Part shown: positions 44,736 through 53,757 of the stretch, in pieces
Layout: each line of letters opens with the position of its first letter
Position numbering within the stretch: position 1 is the stretch's first letter
NCBI RefSeq assembly: GCF_050433565.1
Contig: NZ_JBNPWZ010000002.1
Span: 310,001 to 374,000 of the forward strand
Direction: 5' to 3'
From: Ornithinibacillus bavariensis
GTDB lineage: Bacteria > Bacillota > Bacilli > Bacillales > Amphibacillaceae
DNA length: 64,000 bases
Position numbers and translations under genes: made by a program
The notes under the pieces: model-generated
The model's database searches: none
What the model saw: only the letters and a program-made list of their open reading frames with translations
What the model was told of the DNA's origin: nothing

Positions 44736-44913
44736 AAGGGTGTGAATGAGATAATCATTCATCTAGTAATCAGGAGTGATGAGCCTGTTAAACGGGAGAT
44801 TACGCCAGACTAAGGAAAGTATGCACCCCAAGAAATAAAAGAGATACCTCCAAATATAGAATGCATGTCAATAATTCAAACGATGAATCCAAAAATTAAA
44901 AGTACATGAAAAT

Positions 44914-44941
44914 ATGCCGCACATAGTATATATGCGGCATC
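44914..44941. terminator. Hairpin after rocD
   Basis: ATGCCGCA pairs with TGCGGCAT around an 11-base loop, seven bases after the rocD stop. The T-run is weak. Confidence 0.65.
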
Positions 44942-44947
44942 ATACAG

Positions 44948-46141
44948 TTAACCCTTTAGTACATCTTTAATTTGTTCGATTGCCCATTGTAAATCATCTT
45001 GTTCAATAACTAATGGAGGTGCAAAACGAATTACGTTTTCATGCGTTTCTTTGCATAATAGGCCTTTTTCCTTTAGCGCTTCACAATAAGGTCTTGCAGA
45101 TTCGGTTAGTTCAACGCCAATAAATAAGCCTTTTCCTCGTACTTCTTTAATCTTTGGATTGTTAATGCTTCTCAATTCACTCATCATATAGTTCCCAAGC
45201 TCAAGTGAGCGTTCGGCTAAATTTTCTTCTAATAGAACCTCTAGGGAAGCAAGGGACACTGCACATGCAAGAGGATTTCCACCAAATGTAGAACCGTGTG
45301 ATCCAGGATTGAATACTCCTAAGATATCTTTATTTGCTACTACACAGGAGATTGGCATTACACCACCACCAAGTGCTTTACCAAGTATATACATATCTGG
45401 TTCAACGGCTTCCCAATCACAAGCAAACATTTTACCAGTACGGCCAAGACCTGCTTGAATTTCATCGGCAATGTAAAGAACATTATTTTCGTTACATACT
45501 TCATATGCTTCTTTTAGAAAACCTTCTGGTGGAATTACGATACCAGCTTCTCCTTGAATTGGTTCAAAAAGGAAACCAGCTGTATTTTCAGTAATTGCAG
45601 CCTTTAATGCTTCGATGTCACCATAAGGAATAAGTTTGATACCTGGTAGCATTGGCCCGAAACCACGTTTGTATTCAGCCTCTGAAGAAAGCGAAACCGC
45701 TAACATTGTTCGACCATGAAAGTTTCCTTCACAGGCAATAATTTCAGCTTTACCTTCAGGAACACCTTTGACATCATAAGCCCATCTACGTGCTGCTTTT
45801 ACTGCAGTTTCAACAGCTTCTGCACCAGTATTCATTGGTAATGCCATATCCTTATTTGTAATTCTACATATTTTTTCGTACCATGGTCCAAGCTGGTCGT
45901 TATGGAATGCACGGGAAGTGAGTGTTACTTTTCCTGCTTGTTCGATTAACGAATCAATAATCTTCGGATGCCTGTGCCCTTGGTTTACTGCTGAATAAGC
46001 ACTAAGCATATCCATATATCGATTTCCTTCAGGATCTTCAACCCAAACACCCTCTGCCTTTGAAACTACTACCGGAAGTGGGTGATAGTTTTTAGCACCG
46101 TAAGTATCCGTTTGTTTCATAATAGATTCACTTAACGTCAT
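44948..46141 (-). CDS. rocD: RocD, ornithine aminotransferase
   Basis: The 397-residue class III aminotransferase has the PLP lysine at 255 (ILGKALGGGVMPIS), the ADEIQAGLGRTG segment and NTGAEAVETAVKAARRW. It moves the delta-amino group of ornithine to 2-oxoglutarate, linking arginine breakdown to proline and glutamate. It stands alone here, without rocE/F/R. TAGGAGGG precedes the ATG. I looked for a sigma-54 (-24/-12) promoter as in B. subtilis and found none. Confidence 0.94.
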   Translation of the reverse strand: MTLSESIMKQTDTYGAKNYHPLPVVVSKAEGVWVEDPEGNRYMDMLSAYSAVNQGHRHPKIIDSLIEQAGKVTLTSRAFHNDQLGPWYEKICRITNKDMALPMNTGAEAVETAVKAARRWAYDVKGVPEGKAEIIACEGNFHGRTMLAVSLSSEAEYKRGFGPMLPGIKLIPYGDIEALKAAITENTAGFLFEPIQGEAGIVIPPEGFLKEAYEVCNENNVLYIADEIQAGLGRTGKMFACDWEAVEPDMYILGKALGGGVMPISCVVANKDILGVFNPGSHGSTFGGNPLACAVSLASLEVLLEENLAERSLELGNYMMSELRSINNPKIKEVRGKGLFIGVELTESARPYCEALKEKGLLCKETHENVIRFAPPLVIEQDDLQWAIEQIKDVLKG

Positions 46142-46363
46142 AAAAAATCCCTCCTATATTAAAAATGTAACATAACTATGAGATTTATTAAACAGATTTT
46201 GTTGTTCCTGTTGGAAGCAAGGATCACGTGTCTAATCCATCTCCCTCATGAATAAAAACGTCAGTATTTGTCAATAATTTTTCATATGTATTAGTTAACG
46301 GACATGGTATGATAGATTAGAAGTAGTATGACCCTAAATTTCATAATACATAGGAGGAATAGA

Positions 46364-46729
46364 ATGAATACACATTTACATGTTACTGCATGGGTTCTGG
46401 CATTCATACTGTTTTTTGTTACATTAGTTCTACATAAACAAGGAAAAGACAAAGCAGCAAAAATTGTACAAATGATACTTCGTTTAGATTATTTAATAAT
46501 CTTAATTTCTGGTGGACTACTAATCAAGAATTACTTTAATGGTAGCCCGATGATGGTAGAGGCAATTATCAAAGGGTTGGCTGGTATTTGGGTAATTGCT
46601 GCAATGGAGATGACATTAGGTAAAACGAAAGATGGTGACTCCGCTACGGCTGGATGGATTCAATTAGTTATTGCGTTTGCAATTACTATTGCTTTAGGAT
46701 TCTTCCGATTACCAGGCGGTTTTATGTAA
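46364..46729 (+). CDS. yisL: YisL-family membrane protein (DUF1516)
   Basis: The 121-residue protein has four membrane helices and begins MNTHLHVTAWVLAFIL, the DUF1516 signature. AGGAGG is six bases before ATG 46364; the frame extends upstream to 46328 without support. Function unknown. It is divergent from rocD. Confidence 0.9.
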   Translation: MNTHLHVTAWVLAFILFFVTLVLHKQGKDKAAKIVQMILRLDYLIILISGGLLIKNYFNGSPMMVEAIIKGLAGIWVIAAMEMTLGKTKDGDSATAGWIQLVIAFAITIALGFFRLPGGFM

Positions 46730-46738
46730 AAAAATGGA

Positions 46739-46780
46739 ACAGTCTTTTCAGCTATTTGTCTGAAGAGACTGTTTTTTTAT
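46739..46780 (+). terminator. Terminator of yisL
   Basis: AACAGTCTTTTCAG pairs with CTGAAGAGACTGTT and is followed by T7. Confidence 0.9.
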
Positions 46781-46871
46781 GGAGAATTTTTTACAAATTA
46801 GATGTTATCATTGACTATTTGTCTGAAAGGTTAATAATAGAAAAGAATGACAAAAAAGTTGGAGGAAAAAA

Positions 46872-48368
46872 ATGAAGAAATTTATTATGCTAACATCAGC
46901 AATTCTATTATTTACATATATATTTCCAACTATCGGATATGCGAAAGGTAATGACATACAGGAACAAATAATCTATTCCATTTTGGTAGACCGATTTAAT
47001 AATGGTGACCATGCATTTAGTGAAGAGGTTCGTTTAGATGATCCATATGCTTTTCATGGTGGGGACTTAAAGGGGATACAATTAAAACTCGATGACTTAA
47101 AGGATTTAGGTTTTACAACAATATCCTTATCTCCAATTATGGAAAATGCAACAGATGGCTATCACGGTTATTGGGTGGAAGATTTCTATTCTGTCGAAGA
47201 ACAATTCGGGACGATTGAGGACCTGAAAGCATTAGTACGTGAAGCACATAAACGAGATATGAAAGTAATGATTGAGCTTGTGAACAATTATGTGGCGAGC
47301 ACAAACCCAATTGTTACCGACACTGCTAAATCAGACTGGATAGTATCAAACAAGAGAGTTGATTCAACGAATGAACCGTGGCTTGATAGTGTCATTGTAT
47401 TAAATCAATCTAATCCAGAGGTTCAGAATATGCTAATTGATGTGGCAAAATATTGGCTTCATGAAACGGATATAGATGGATTTACCTTACATGCAGCAGA
47501 CCAATCGAATCCTGTTTTTTTGGAGAGACTCACCAATGAACTTAAGACAGAGAAACAGGATCTGTACATAGTTGCGAATGTTCTCTTGGATAAGACACCC
47601 GATGCTCTCCTTCAAATACCTTCAATAGACGTGGTAGAAAATCCGGAGCTATCGAAGAAAATCGTAGAGGTATTATCTCATGTTGATTCTCCCGTTTCTG
47701 ACATTTTTCATACTTGGCAGGAACTTGGGAATAGGAACGGACTTATTTATGTTGATAACAAAGTCATGGATCGATTTGCACAAGTTGCTGGTATGAATGG
47801 AAGAGATGATGTAAATACGTGGCAGCTTGCCTTAGCATACATGTTAACTAGTCCTGGTGTAACTTCTATCTTTCAGGGTTCAGAGATTCCAATGTATGGT
47901 GTTGGTTTAGAGGAAACAGAGAAGCTGGTAGATTTCAACAGTGGAGACCCCGATCTAAAGGAAGTCTATTCGAAAATATTATCATTAAGAACTAATTTTC
48001 CAGCTCTCCAATACGGGGATACCGAATTAGTAGGATCAGATCATGGGATGCTCGTATTTAAACGGACTTATAAGGACGAAACGATGTATATTGCTATTAA
48101 TAATGATAGTGTACTTCGCTCTGTTTCTATTACAGATTTGGATTCAAACTTACAACTACGAGGACTTCTTGGCGATGATATTGTCCGACAATTAGATAAT
48201 GGCGAATATAAGATTGGCTTGAAACGGGAATCAGTTGATGTATACATAGTTGAGGAAAATAGTGGAATAAATTGGGCTTTTATTGCTCCAATTGCCATTG
48301 TTCTTGTTTTATTTCTTGTAGCAGTTATTTATTTAGGATGGAAACAAAGGAAACAGGAGAATGATTAA
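46872..48368 (+). CDS. Secreted, membrane-anchored GH13-fold protein lacking the catalytic residues
   Basis: The 498-residue protein has a signal peptide (1-24), a GH13 alpha-amylase-like barrel (YSILVDRFNNGD, FHGGDLKGI, GYHGYWVEDFY, SEIPMYG), a C-terminal beta domain, and a final membrane helix (about 467-489) with a short cytoplasmic tail. In the places of the GH13 active site it has His 207 for the nucleophile Asp (IDGFTLHAAD against GFRxDxxxH), Asn 236 for the acid Glu (YIVANVLLD) and Val 298 for the third Asp (VDNKVMD against DNHD). Region I also reads IELVNNY. It is therefore probably a pseudo-enzyme that binds sugar or a partner. GGAGG precedes the ATG. Confidence 0.88.
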   Translation: MKKFIMLTSAILLFTYIFPTIGYAKGNDIQEQIIYSILVDRFNNGDHAFSEEVRLDDPYAFHGGDLKGIQLKLDDLKDLGFTTISLSPIMENATDGYHGYWVEDFYSVEEQFGTIEDLKALVREAHKRDMKVMIELVNNYVASTNPIVTDTAKSDWIVSNKRVDSTNEPWLDSVIVLNQSNPEVQNMLIDVAKYWLHETDIDGFTLHAADQSNPVFLERLTNELKTEKQDLYIVANVLLDKTPDALLQIPSIDVVENPELSKKIVEVLSHVDSPVSDIFHTWQELGNRNGLIYVDNKVMDRFAQVAGMNGRDDVNTWQLALAYMLTSPGVTSIFQGSEIPMYGVGLEETEKLVDFNSGDPDLKEVYSKILSLRTNFPALQYGDTELVGSDHGMLVFKRTYKDETMYIAINNDSVLRSVSITDLDSNLQLRGLLGDDIVRQLDNGEYKIGLKRESVDVYIVEENSGINWAFIAPIAIVLVLFLVAVIYLGWKQRKQEND

Positions 48369-48374
48369 GAGAGA

Positions 48375-48405
48375 GCAGCATTGTAATGATGCTGCTTATC
48401 TTATA
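48375..48405 (+). terminator. Hairpin after the GH13-like gene
   Basis: AGCAGCAT pairs with ATGCTGCT, followed by TATCTTAT. The weak T-run makes this a moderate terminator. Confidence 0.55.
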
Positions 48406-48434
48406 TTGTAAGTGTTACGAACATTCTGTATAAT
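48406..48434 (+). promoter_or_regulatory. Sigma-A promoter of the PstS-like gene
   Basis: TTGTAA and TATAAT are separated by exactly 17 bases, 38 bases before the GTG start at 48472. The next gene is thus expressed independently of the GH13-like gene. Confidence 0.75.
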
Positions 48435-48471
48435 TGATTTACGCTATGCAATACTTTTGGGGGGATTATAT

Positions 48472-49995
48472 GTGAAGGATTCTATTGGTTTACGAATATT
48501 TCTATTTATACTAGTTACTACTGCAATATCTATCTTCATGTACATGTTGTCTTTCATTTCAATGGTTTTGGGTGGGGGCAATTTTTACATACCTTTTTTT
48601 ATCTTGTTCGCAATAGGGATCTTATGTTTTATTTTTAATGGATTCTTTCCATTTGTGCAAGGGAAAAGGCTCCGAAAATATGTCATTAGTTTTTTTACGA
48701 TTGCAGTAATTTCTGTTGTTATTAATGAAGGGATCAATGCATATGTTAGAGGAATCCCTACCATGAACACGGATCTTGATCTGTATGATTATCAGCCATT
48801 TAAGAATGGTACAAAGGCGGTAACCTTAGACGAACCTTCTTTCTTTCAAATAGAAGGGGACCTTCCGATAATTGACGGAGCAACTGCTATTTATCCCGTA
48901 TACGCTGCCTTTGCACAAGCTACTTATCCAGAGAAGGATTATGATGTGTACGATAGTGAAATCATGTCCAATAGGACCCCTTATGCCTATGAAAATATAA
49001 TTTATCAAGACGCTGATATAATCTTTGCACTAGCTCCGTCCGCTGAGCAAATTGAACAGGCCCTTAATTCCGGGGTAAACCTAACCTTAACTCCAATTGG
49101 AATGGAAGCGTTTGTTTTCTTTGTTAATTCAAAGAATAGAATAGACAACTTAGCATTAGAGGAAATAAAAGGAATATATTCAGGTGAAATAAAGAATTGG
49201 AGAGAATTAGGGGGAGAAAATGATTCTATTAGAGCGTTTCAACGACCAGCAAACAGTGGTAGTCAAACGGCTCTACAATTATTGATGGGAGATACAGCGA
49301 TTATGAATCCGCCAAAAGATGATATTGTTAGTTTAATGGGTGGGATCATTGAGGAAACAGCAGATTATAAAAATTTTAAAAATGCAATAGGATATTCTTT
49401 TCGAAACTTTTCGATGGAAATGGTACAAAATAAATCGATTCGCCATCTAGCTATTGATGATGTATATCCAACAATAGAAACAATAAAGACTGGAGAGTAT
49501 CCAATTACTTATCAGATATATGCTGTGACAGCTGGAAGTACAAATTCAAATATACAACCTTTCAAGGAGTGGATATTGTCTAGACAGGGACAGACTATCG
49601 TAGAAAAAACGGGTTATGCACCAATCCAGAAGGAAGAAGAACATGTATTATATTCTATTCTAACTGATAAGATTTATCGTGTTCTACTGGAAGAGGAATA
49701 TGTTTTACCATCACAGGAGATTGATGCACCGACTCTAAGAAGAAAGTATCTTATCCTCAATGGGAAACAAGGTGAATCCTATACCTATTCAGAAATGGTG
49801 GTGTTAAAGTCACAAATAAAGGATTTTAATGATGCAAAAAATTACTTAGCAGCTAAGAATCCTAAGGCTTTACGTCTATTACCGAATACGATTGTGGATC
49901 AGAGTGTCCTATTAAAGTGGCAGAAAGAAGGGTATAATCCTGAGCAAGAATACTGGGAGGAATCACCTAAAGGGCTAACAATGGAAGATATATAG
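48472..49995 (+). CDS. Membrane-tethered PstS-like phosphate-binding protein with C-terminal extension
   Basis: The 507-residue protein has three N-terminal membrane helices (about 5-33, 38-61, 69-92) followed by a PstS-type periplasmic-binding fold (about 130-385). It keeps the ligand loops GATAIYP (136-142), RPANSGSQ (258-265) and NAIGYSF, so oxyanion binding is likely. A 120-residue extension follows with no recognised domain. No pstC/A/B is adjacent, so a sensor or scavenging role is more likely than classic transport. The start is GTG after GGGGGG; the upstream ATG at 48412 falls in the promoter. Confidence 0.85.
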   Translation: MKDSIGLRIFLFILVTTAISIFMYMLSFISMVLGGGNFYIPFFILFAIGILCFIFNGFFPFVQGKRLRKYVISFFTIAVISVVINEGINAYVRGIPTMNTDLDLYDYQPFKNGTKAVTLDEPSFFQIEGDLPIIDGATAIYPVYAAFAQATYPEKDYDVYDSEIMSNRTPYAYENIIYQDADIIFALAPSAEQIEQALNSGVNLTLTPIGMEAFVFFVNSKNRIDNLALEEIKGIYSGEIKNWRELGGENDSIRAFQRPANSGSQTALQLLMGDTAIMNPPKDDIVSLMGGIIEETADYKNFKNAIGYSFRNFSMEMVQNKSIRHLAIDDVYPTIETIKTGEYPITYQIYAVTAGSTNSNIQPFKEWILSRQGQTIVEKTGYAPIQKEEEHVLYSILTDKIYRVLLEEEYVLPSQEIDAPTLRRKYLILNGKQGESYTYSEMVVLKSQIKDFNDAKNYLAAKNPKALRLLPNTIVDQSVLLKWQKEGYNPEQEYWEESPKGLTMEDI

Positions 49996-50099
49996 ATTAA
50001 TAAAGAAATAACTCACAGGTCTTATCGAGTAGGTAAGAAGTTTCAGAAAAGAGCTGGAGGAGAGTGTTAAAAGGAAAGTATAAAACTAGGAGGATTACG

Positions 50100-50516
50100 A
50101 TGTACGAACTAAAAACAAAAGAAAATGATGGAAGCGTAATAGAGTTTATCGAAGCAGTTGAAAATCCGAGAAAACGGGAAGATGCTTACCAATTATTAGA
50201 TATTTTCACAAATACAACAGGATATCCAGCGAAGATGTGGGGAACAAGCATAATTGGGTTTGGCGCATACCATTATAAATATGCTTCGGGACATGAGGGA
50301 GATGCACCACTGGTTGGTTATTCTCCACGCAAAGCTAAAATTAGTCTATATTTAGCTCCGGGTGACCAGAATCGTGGTGAGTTGCTGGAGAAATTAGGGA
50401 AGCACACGAGTGGTAAAGGTTGTATATATATTAATAAGCTTGCTGATATCGACACGAAGGTATTGGAGAAACTAATCCAGCATTCCGTCAAATTATTGCA
50501 GGATACGTATTCCTAA
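50100..50516 (+). CDS. DUF1801-like protein
   Basis: The 138-residue protein has the DUF1801 (YdhG/CyaY-like) pattern GYPAKMWGTSIIGFGAYHYKY, then LVGYSPRKAKISLYL and a C-terminal helix. Function not established; members are small soluble proteins sometimes linked to iron. AGGAGG is six bases before ATG 50100; the frame extends to 50064 without support. Confidence 0.85.
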   Translation: MYELKTKENDGSVIEFIEAVENPRKREDAYQLLDIFTNTTGYPAKMWGTSIIGFGAYHYKYASGHEGDAPLVGYSPRKAKISLYLAPGDQNRGELLEKLGKHTSGKGCIYINKLADIDTKVLEKLIQHSVKLLQDTYS

Positions 50517-50574
50517 GTACTTGGTTTTCTAATAGTTATTATTAAAATTCTATGTCTGAGTAGAGAGTGTGCTA

Positions 50575-50982
50575 ATGAAAAAATGGTTTGGTTCAGCAGC
50601 GATTTGTGTAAATGATAATTATGAAGTTTTGATGGTAAGAGCAAAAGAATCCGATTCTTGGGAGGTCCCATCGGGTAGTATAGAAGAGGGGGAAACCCCT
50701 GAAGAATGCTGTGTACGTGAAGTAAGAGAGGAAACTGGATATACAGTTGAGGTAAAAAAATTATTATTTGTTAAAACAAGCGTGATAGAGGAAGTTAATG
50801 TCAAAGCTCATTATTTTCTAGTAGAAATAGTTGGTGAAAGTACTGGCATAGAGGATCCGGACGAAATAATAGATGAAGTAGACTGGAAATCCTTATCCGA
50901 AATAGTAAACCATAAACTTACGTATGCTGAAGATGAAAAAATATTAGCGAACATAGTAAAAAGCCAGATGTTACATGGTTAA
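50575..50982 (+). CDS. NUDIX hydrolase
   Basis: The 135-residue protein has a complete Nudix box (about residues 36-58, GSIEEGETPEECC followed by VREVREETGY), with the metal-binding Glu residues intact. Such enzymes hydrolyse nucleoside diphosphates linked to another group; the substrate is unknown. The start could be ATG 50575 or GTG 50569. No strong ribosome-binding site is visible (GAGAGTG). Confidence 0.9.
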   Translation: MKKWFGSAAICVNDNYEVLMVRAKESDSWEVPSGSIEEGETPEECCVREVREETGYTVEVKKLLFVKTSVIEEVNVKAHYFLVEIVGESTGIEDPDEIIDEVDWKSLSEIVNHKLTYAEDEKILANIVKSQMLHG

Positions 50983-51025
50983 CATCTGGCAGTTAGGATT
51001 GTCTATACCAGTTTATTTATAGCAA

Positions 51026-51211
51026 TTATATTAATTCATGAGCCGAGGTTGCACCTTCTTGAAGAAGAAGATTAAATATTTCACGGTATGATTTTATATC
51101 AATTTCTTCTGCAATATATTTTCTTTGGAAGTAATCTAGTAGGTCGTTTAATGTCTTCGGTGATTCTTTGCGTTCAGCCTCGTATATTGTGATTAATTCG
51201 TGTATTAGCAT
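51026..51211 (-). CDS. YppF-like small protein
   Basis: The 61-residue helical protein reads LIHELITIYEAERKESPKTLNDLLDYF at the start and has an acidic centre. It resembles the YppF family of bacilli. GAGGGAGG seven bases before ATG supports expression. Function unknown. Confidence 0.7.
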   Translation of the reverse strand: MLIHELITIYEAERKESPKTLNDLLDYFQRKYIAEEIDIKSYREIFNLLLQEGATSAHELI

Positions 51212-51313
51212 ATCCTATCCTCCCTCATGTATAATAACCAATTACAAACTTATAAAAAATATATGTATCAACTGGAAAAATCATGCTAAGTAAACAAGTT
51301 TTAAAGTACATAA

Positions 51314-51350
51314 AAAATAGAGGATGCTATTTATGCATCCTCTATTTAAA
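51314..51350 (-). terminator. Terminator of the beta-propeller gene
   Basis: AAATAGAGGATGC pairs with GCATCCTCTATTT around a 7-base loop, directly after the stop at 51351. Confidence 0.9.
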
Positions 51351-53609
51351 TTATCGATCATAGCTTATATCAGGTAAATTAACAGACTGGATTACTTGTT
51401 TTTGCTTTAAATCAAAAGCTTTCATTTGATTGTAGGAGAAGGTATATAAGGTATTATCTACAGCAACTAATCTCCTAATTTCAGCTTCCCATTCCGGATA
51501 TTCTTCTGCATTCTTTTGGTGTGTAATTGTATCGACTAGCTCAATTCCATCTTCAGGTGTAATTTTGAAGAGTAGTGCACCTTCAAATGTAGGGAAGTAC
51601 TCCTCAAAAGCATAACCATCTTTGGTAACTAGCTTTGTTTCCGATAGGGAAGCTGGGAAACCATAGAGGTTTTCAGTTGGATGCTTGAATAATACCTTAT
51701 GATTGTGTAACAGCTCAGAGTACGAGCCTCCCTTACCAACTACCTTACTATATTTTTCCTTAGGGTTCGTTGGATCACTCACATCAAAAATTGAAATTTT
51801 GATTCCTTCTGTTCGAATTAATGGTTCTTGCATACCTTTCTCTTTATAAAGTGTTGTATCTTGCCCAAATCCAATGACATGGTTCTCATCTAAAGGATGT
51901 AAATAGTTACTAAACCCAGGAATCTTTAGTTCACCAAGTACCGTAGGATTTTTAGGATCCTTTAAGTCAATGACAAATAACGGGTCTACTTGTTTAAAGG
52001 TAACCATATATGCTACATGATCCATAAAACGCACACTATAAATGCGTTCCCCTTCTGCTAAACCTTCAACAGATCCTAATGGTTTTAAATTCATATCAAA
52101 AGTGTATATATTATTGGTTGACTTTTGTTGTTCATTTATCGTTTCCCCTTTTGTCGTTGCTACACGAAAGGTGTTATCTCGCTCATCCATAGCAAATTGG
52201 TTAATTAAGGTTCCTTTTACTACAGTGGATGCGTTGTATTTCAATTTTCCATTCTTAATTTGGAATTGAGTTATTTCGGTATCCACGTCTTGAGGACGCC
52301 AAATCATAATTTCTGCAGATTTATCGGTTGTATTATTTGTACTCTTTTCGATTTCTTTATATTTATTTACTGCGATATATAGATTCTTTTGGGACATATA
52401 GATTTGGTCTGAAGCTCCTAAGTAGGTTTCTATATGTGCTTCCTTTTCCAAATTATTTAAATCAATAGATGCTAAGATTAAAAACTGTTCGTCGTTACTT
52501 TCAGGAAAGAAATACATATTTTCAAAATCAACTGGTTTACTTTCCTCATTTATAGTACTGTCTTTTATATATGGCCTAATCTCAATATCCTCACGTGTCT
52601 CTAAAATATGGTAGGGTGGGATTTCATTTGCCATCAAATAAAGATATCCATCAAGAATTCTTGAATTGCTATAATACCCTTCAAGGCTTACCTCACGTAA
52701 TTTTGTTGGCTCATTAGGATTATTAATATCATAAATATATATTGCGGTTTGACTGTAGTAGATTGGCTCTGGTATACCTATACTTTTAGTTGAACCGTCT
52801 TGGGTATCTTTTGGCTCGGGTGTTTCTCTAAGTGGTTCAGCTTTTTGCCCAATCGCAATTAATAGGTCATTGTGTAAATAGATATCTTGTGGAGAAAATC
52901 CGTTTGTTTTAATCATACTAAGAACCTTACTATTCTCTTTATTTGCAGAGGTAATAATAATATCGCCATCCCTGACAAAGAATATAGACTTTCCATTTGT
53001 CTTGATAATGTCTGCTTCATCTACACCAGCTACTTGGACGTTAGTGGATGAGGTATCAGCGCTATCATTGGCACTTTCTTCAGAGTTAGCGGTATCCATC
53101 TTTGCTTCTTTACCTGCAGATTCTTTATTAACATCAAAAAGTTCAACCCCTATTTGCTGATCCTTCTTTATTTGGTCTTTTAATAAAGAGACAAGCTGTT
53201 TTTTATCCTTTATCTGCGTTAGTTCAGCTACCGCAGTAAAATCATATGAGAATCTTTTAGACAGGTTTTTCCCTGATGCAGTTTTGACATTTTCGGAAAT
53301 GGTAATCGTGTATTCTTCATCTATACTGTAGCCACTTTTAGGTGCCCTTATAATTAAAACTGTGTAAGAATCGTTCCACTCTATATCGGTTGCTACACGC
53401 TCACCGTTTTTCTTTTTTACTATCACAGTTTCATTTGTAAAGGTGTCTGGATCCATTGGCTTGGTAAAATGCACTGTAAAATCCTTCTGAGTTGATACGT
53501 AGCTTGTAGAGGAAGGAATCTCTGCAACTATTTTATCTGTAAAGACAAAAAAACAGATTGCCCAAATACCAATAATACCAAATATACTAATTAACCCGAT
53601 TTTTTTCAT
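51351..53609 (-). CDS. Secreted beta-propeller protein with N-terminal Ig-like domain
   Basis: The 752-residue protein has one N-terminal membrane anchor or signal (residues 5-22), an SbsA/Big-type Ig-like domain (about 40-130, TVHFTKPMDPDTFTNETVIV), a linker rich in Ser/Ala/Asp, and a large beta-propeller (about 190-750) of the Beta_propel family. Repeated blocks such as DIYLHNDLLIAIGQ, DGYLYLMANEI and FMDHVAYMVTF are visible. Such proteins face the outside; the role is unknown. GAGGTG precedes the ATG. Confidence 0.85.
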   Translation of the reverse strand: MKKIGLISIFGIIGIWAICFFVFTDKIVAEIPSSTSYVSTQKDFTVHFTKPMDPDTFTNETVIVKKKNGERVATDIEWNDSYTVLIIRAPKSGYSIDEEYTITISENVKTASGKNLSKRFSYDFTAVAELTQIKDKKQLVSLLKDQIKKDQQIGVELFDVNKESAGKEAKMDTANSEESANDSADTSSTNVQVAGVDEADIIKTNGKSIFFVRDGDIIITSANKENSKVLSMIKTNGFSPQDIYLHNDLLIAIGQKAEPLRETPEPKDTQDGSTKSIGIPEPIYYSQTAIYIYDINNPNEPTKLREVSLEGYYSNSRILDGYLYLMANEIPPYHILETREDIEIRPYIKDSTINEESKPVDFENMYFFPESNDEQFLILASIDLNNLEKEAHIETYLGASDQIYMSQKNLYIAVNKYKEIEKSTNNTTDKSAEIMIWRPQDVDTEITQFQIKNGKLKYNASTVVKGTLINQFAMDERDNTFRVATTKGETINEQQKSTNNIYTFDMNLKPLGSVEGLAEGERIYSVRFMDHVAYMVTFKQVDPLFVIDLKDPKNPTVLGELKIPGFSNYLHPLDENHVIGFGQDTTLYKEKGMQEPLIRTEGIKISIFDVSDPTNPKEKYSKVVGKGGSYSELLHNHKVLFKHPTENLYGFPASLSETKLVTKDGYAFEEYFPTFEGALLFKITPEDGIELVDTITHQKNAEEYPEWEAEIRRLVAVDNTLYTFSYNQMKAFDLKQKQVIQSVNLPDISYDR

Positions 53610-53712
53610 GTTTTCACCTCATTTAATAAGGAATTGTTTTCCTATAACCTTAAGACGAAGTTTTATTATAATATGTTTCAAATTTCCTTTGCATAATAGT
53701 AGATTCTTTCGA

Positions 53713-53753
53713 CAAAAAAACTGATCCATTTTTAGCAAATGAATCAGTAATGC
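53713..53753 (-). terminator. Terminator of the DegV-family gene
   Basis: On the minus strand, ACTGATTCATTT pairs with AATGGATCAGT and is followed by T7, close to the stop at 53758. Confidence 0.85.
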
Positions 53754-53757
53754 GTAA

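Noticed and set aside
44780..44840. Plus-strand 19-codon frame starting with AGGAGTGATG
   Set aside because: It is too short, resembles no known peptide and has no downstream gene to regulate.
46142..46363. Sigma-54 promoter of rocD
   Set aside because: The best match on the minus strand (GACACGTGATCCTTGC) has 12 bases between the GA and GC elements; sigma-54 sites need GG-N10-GC.
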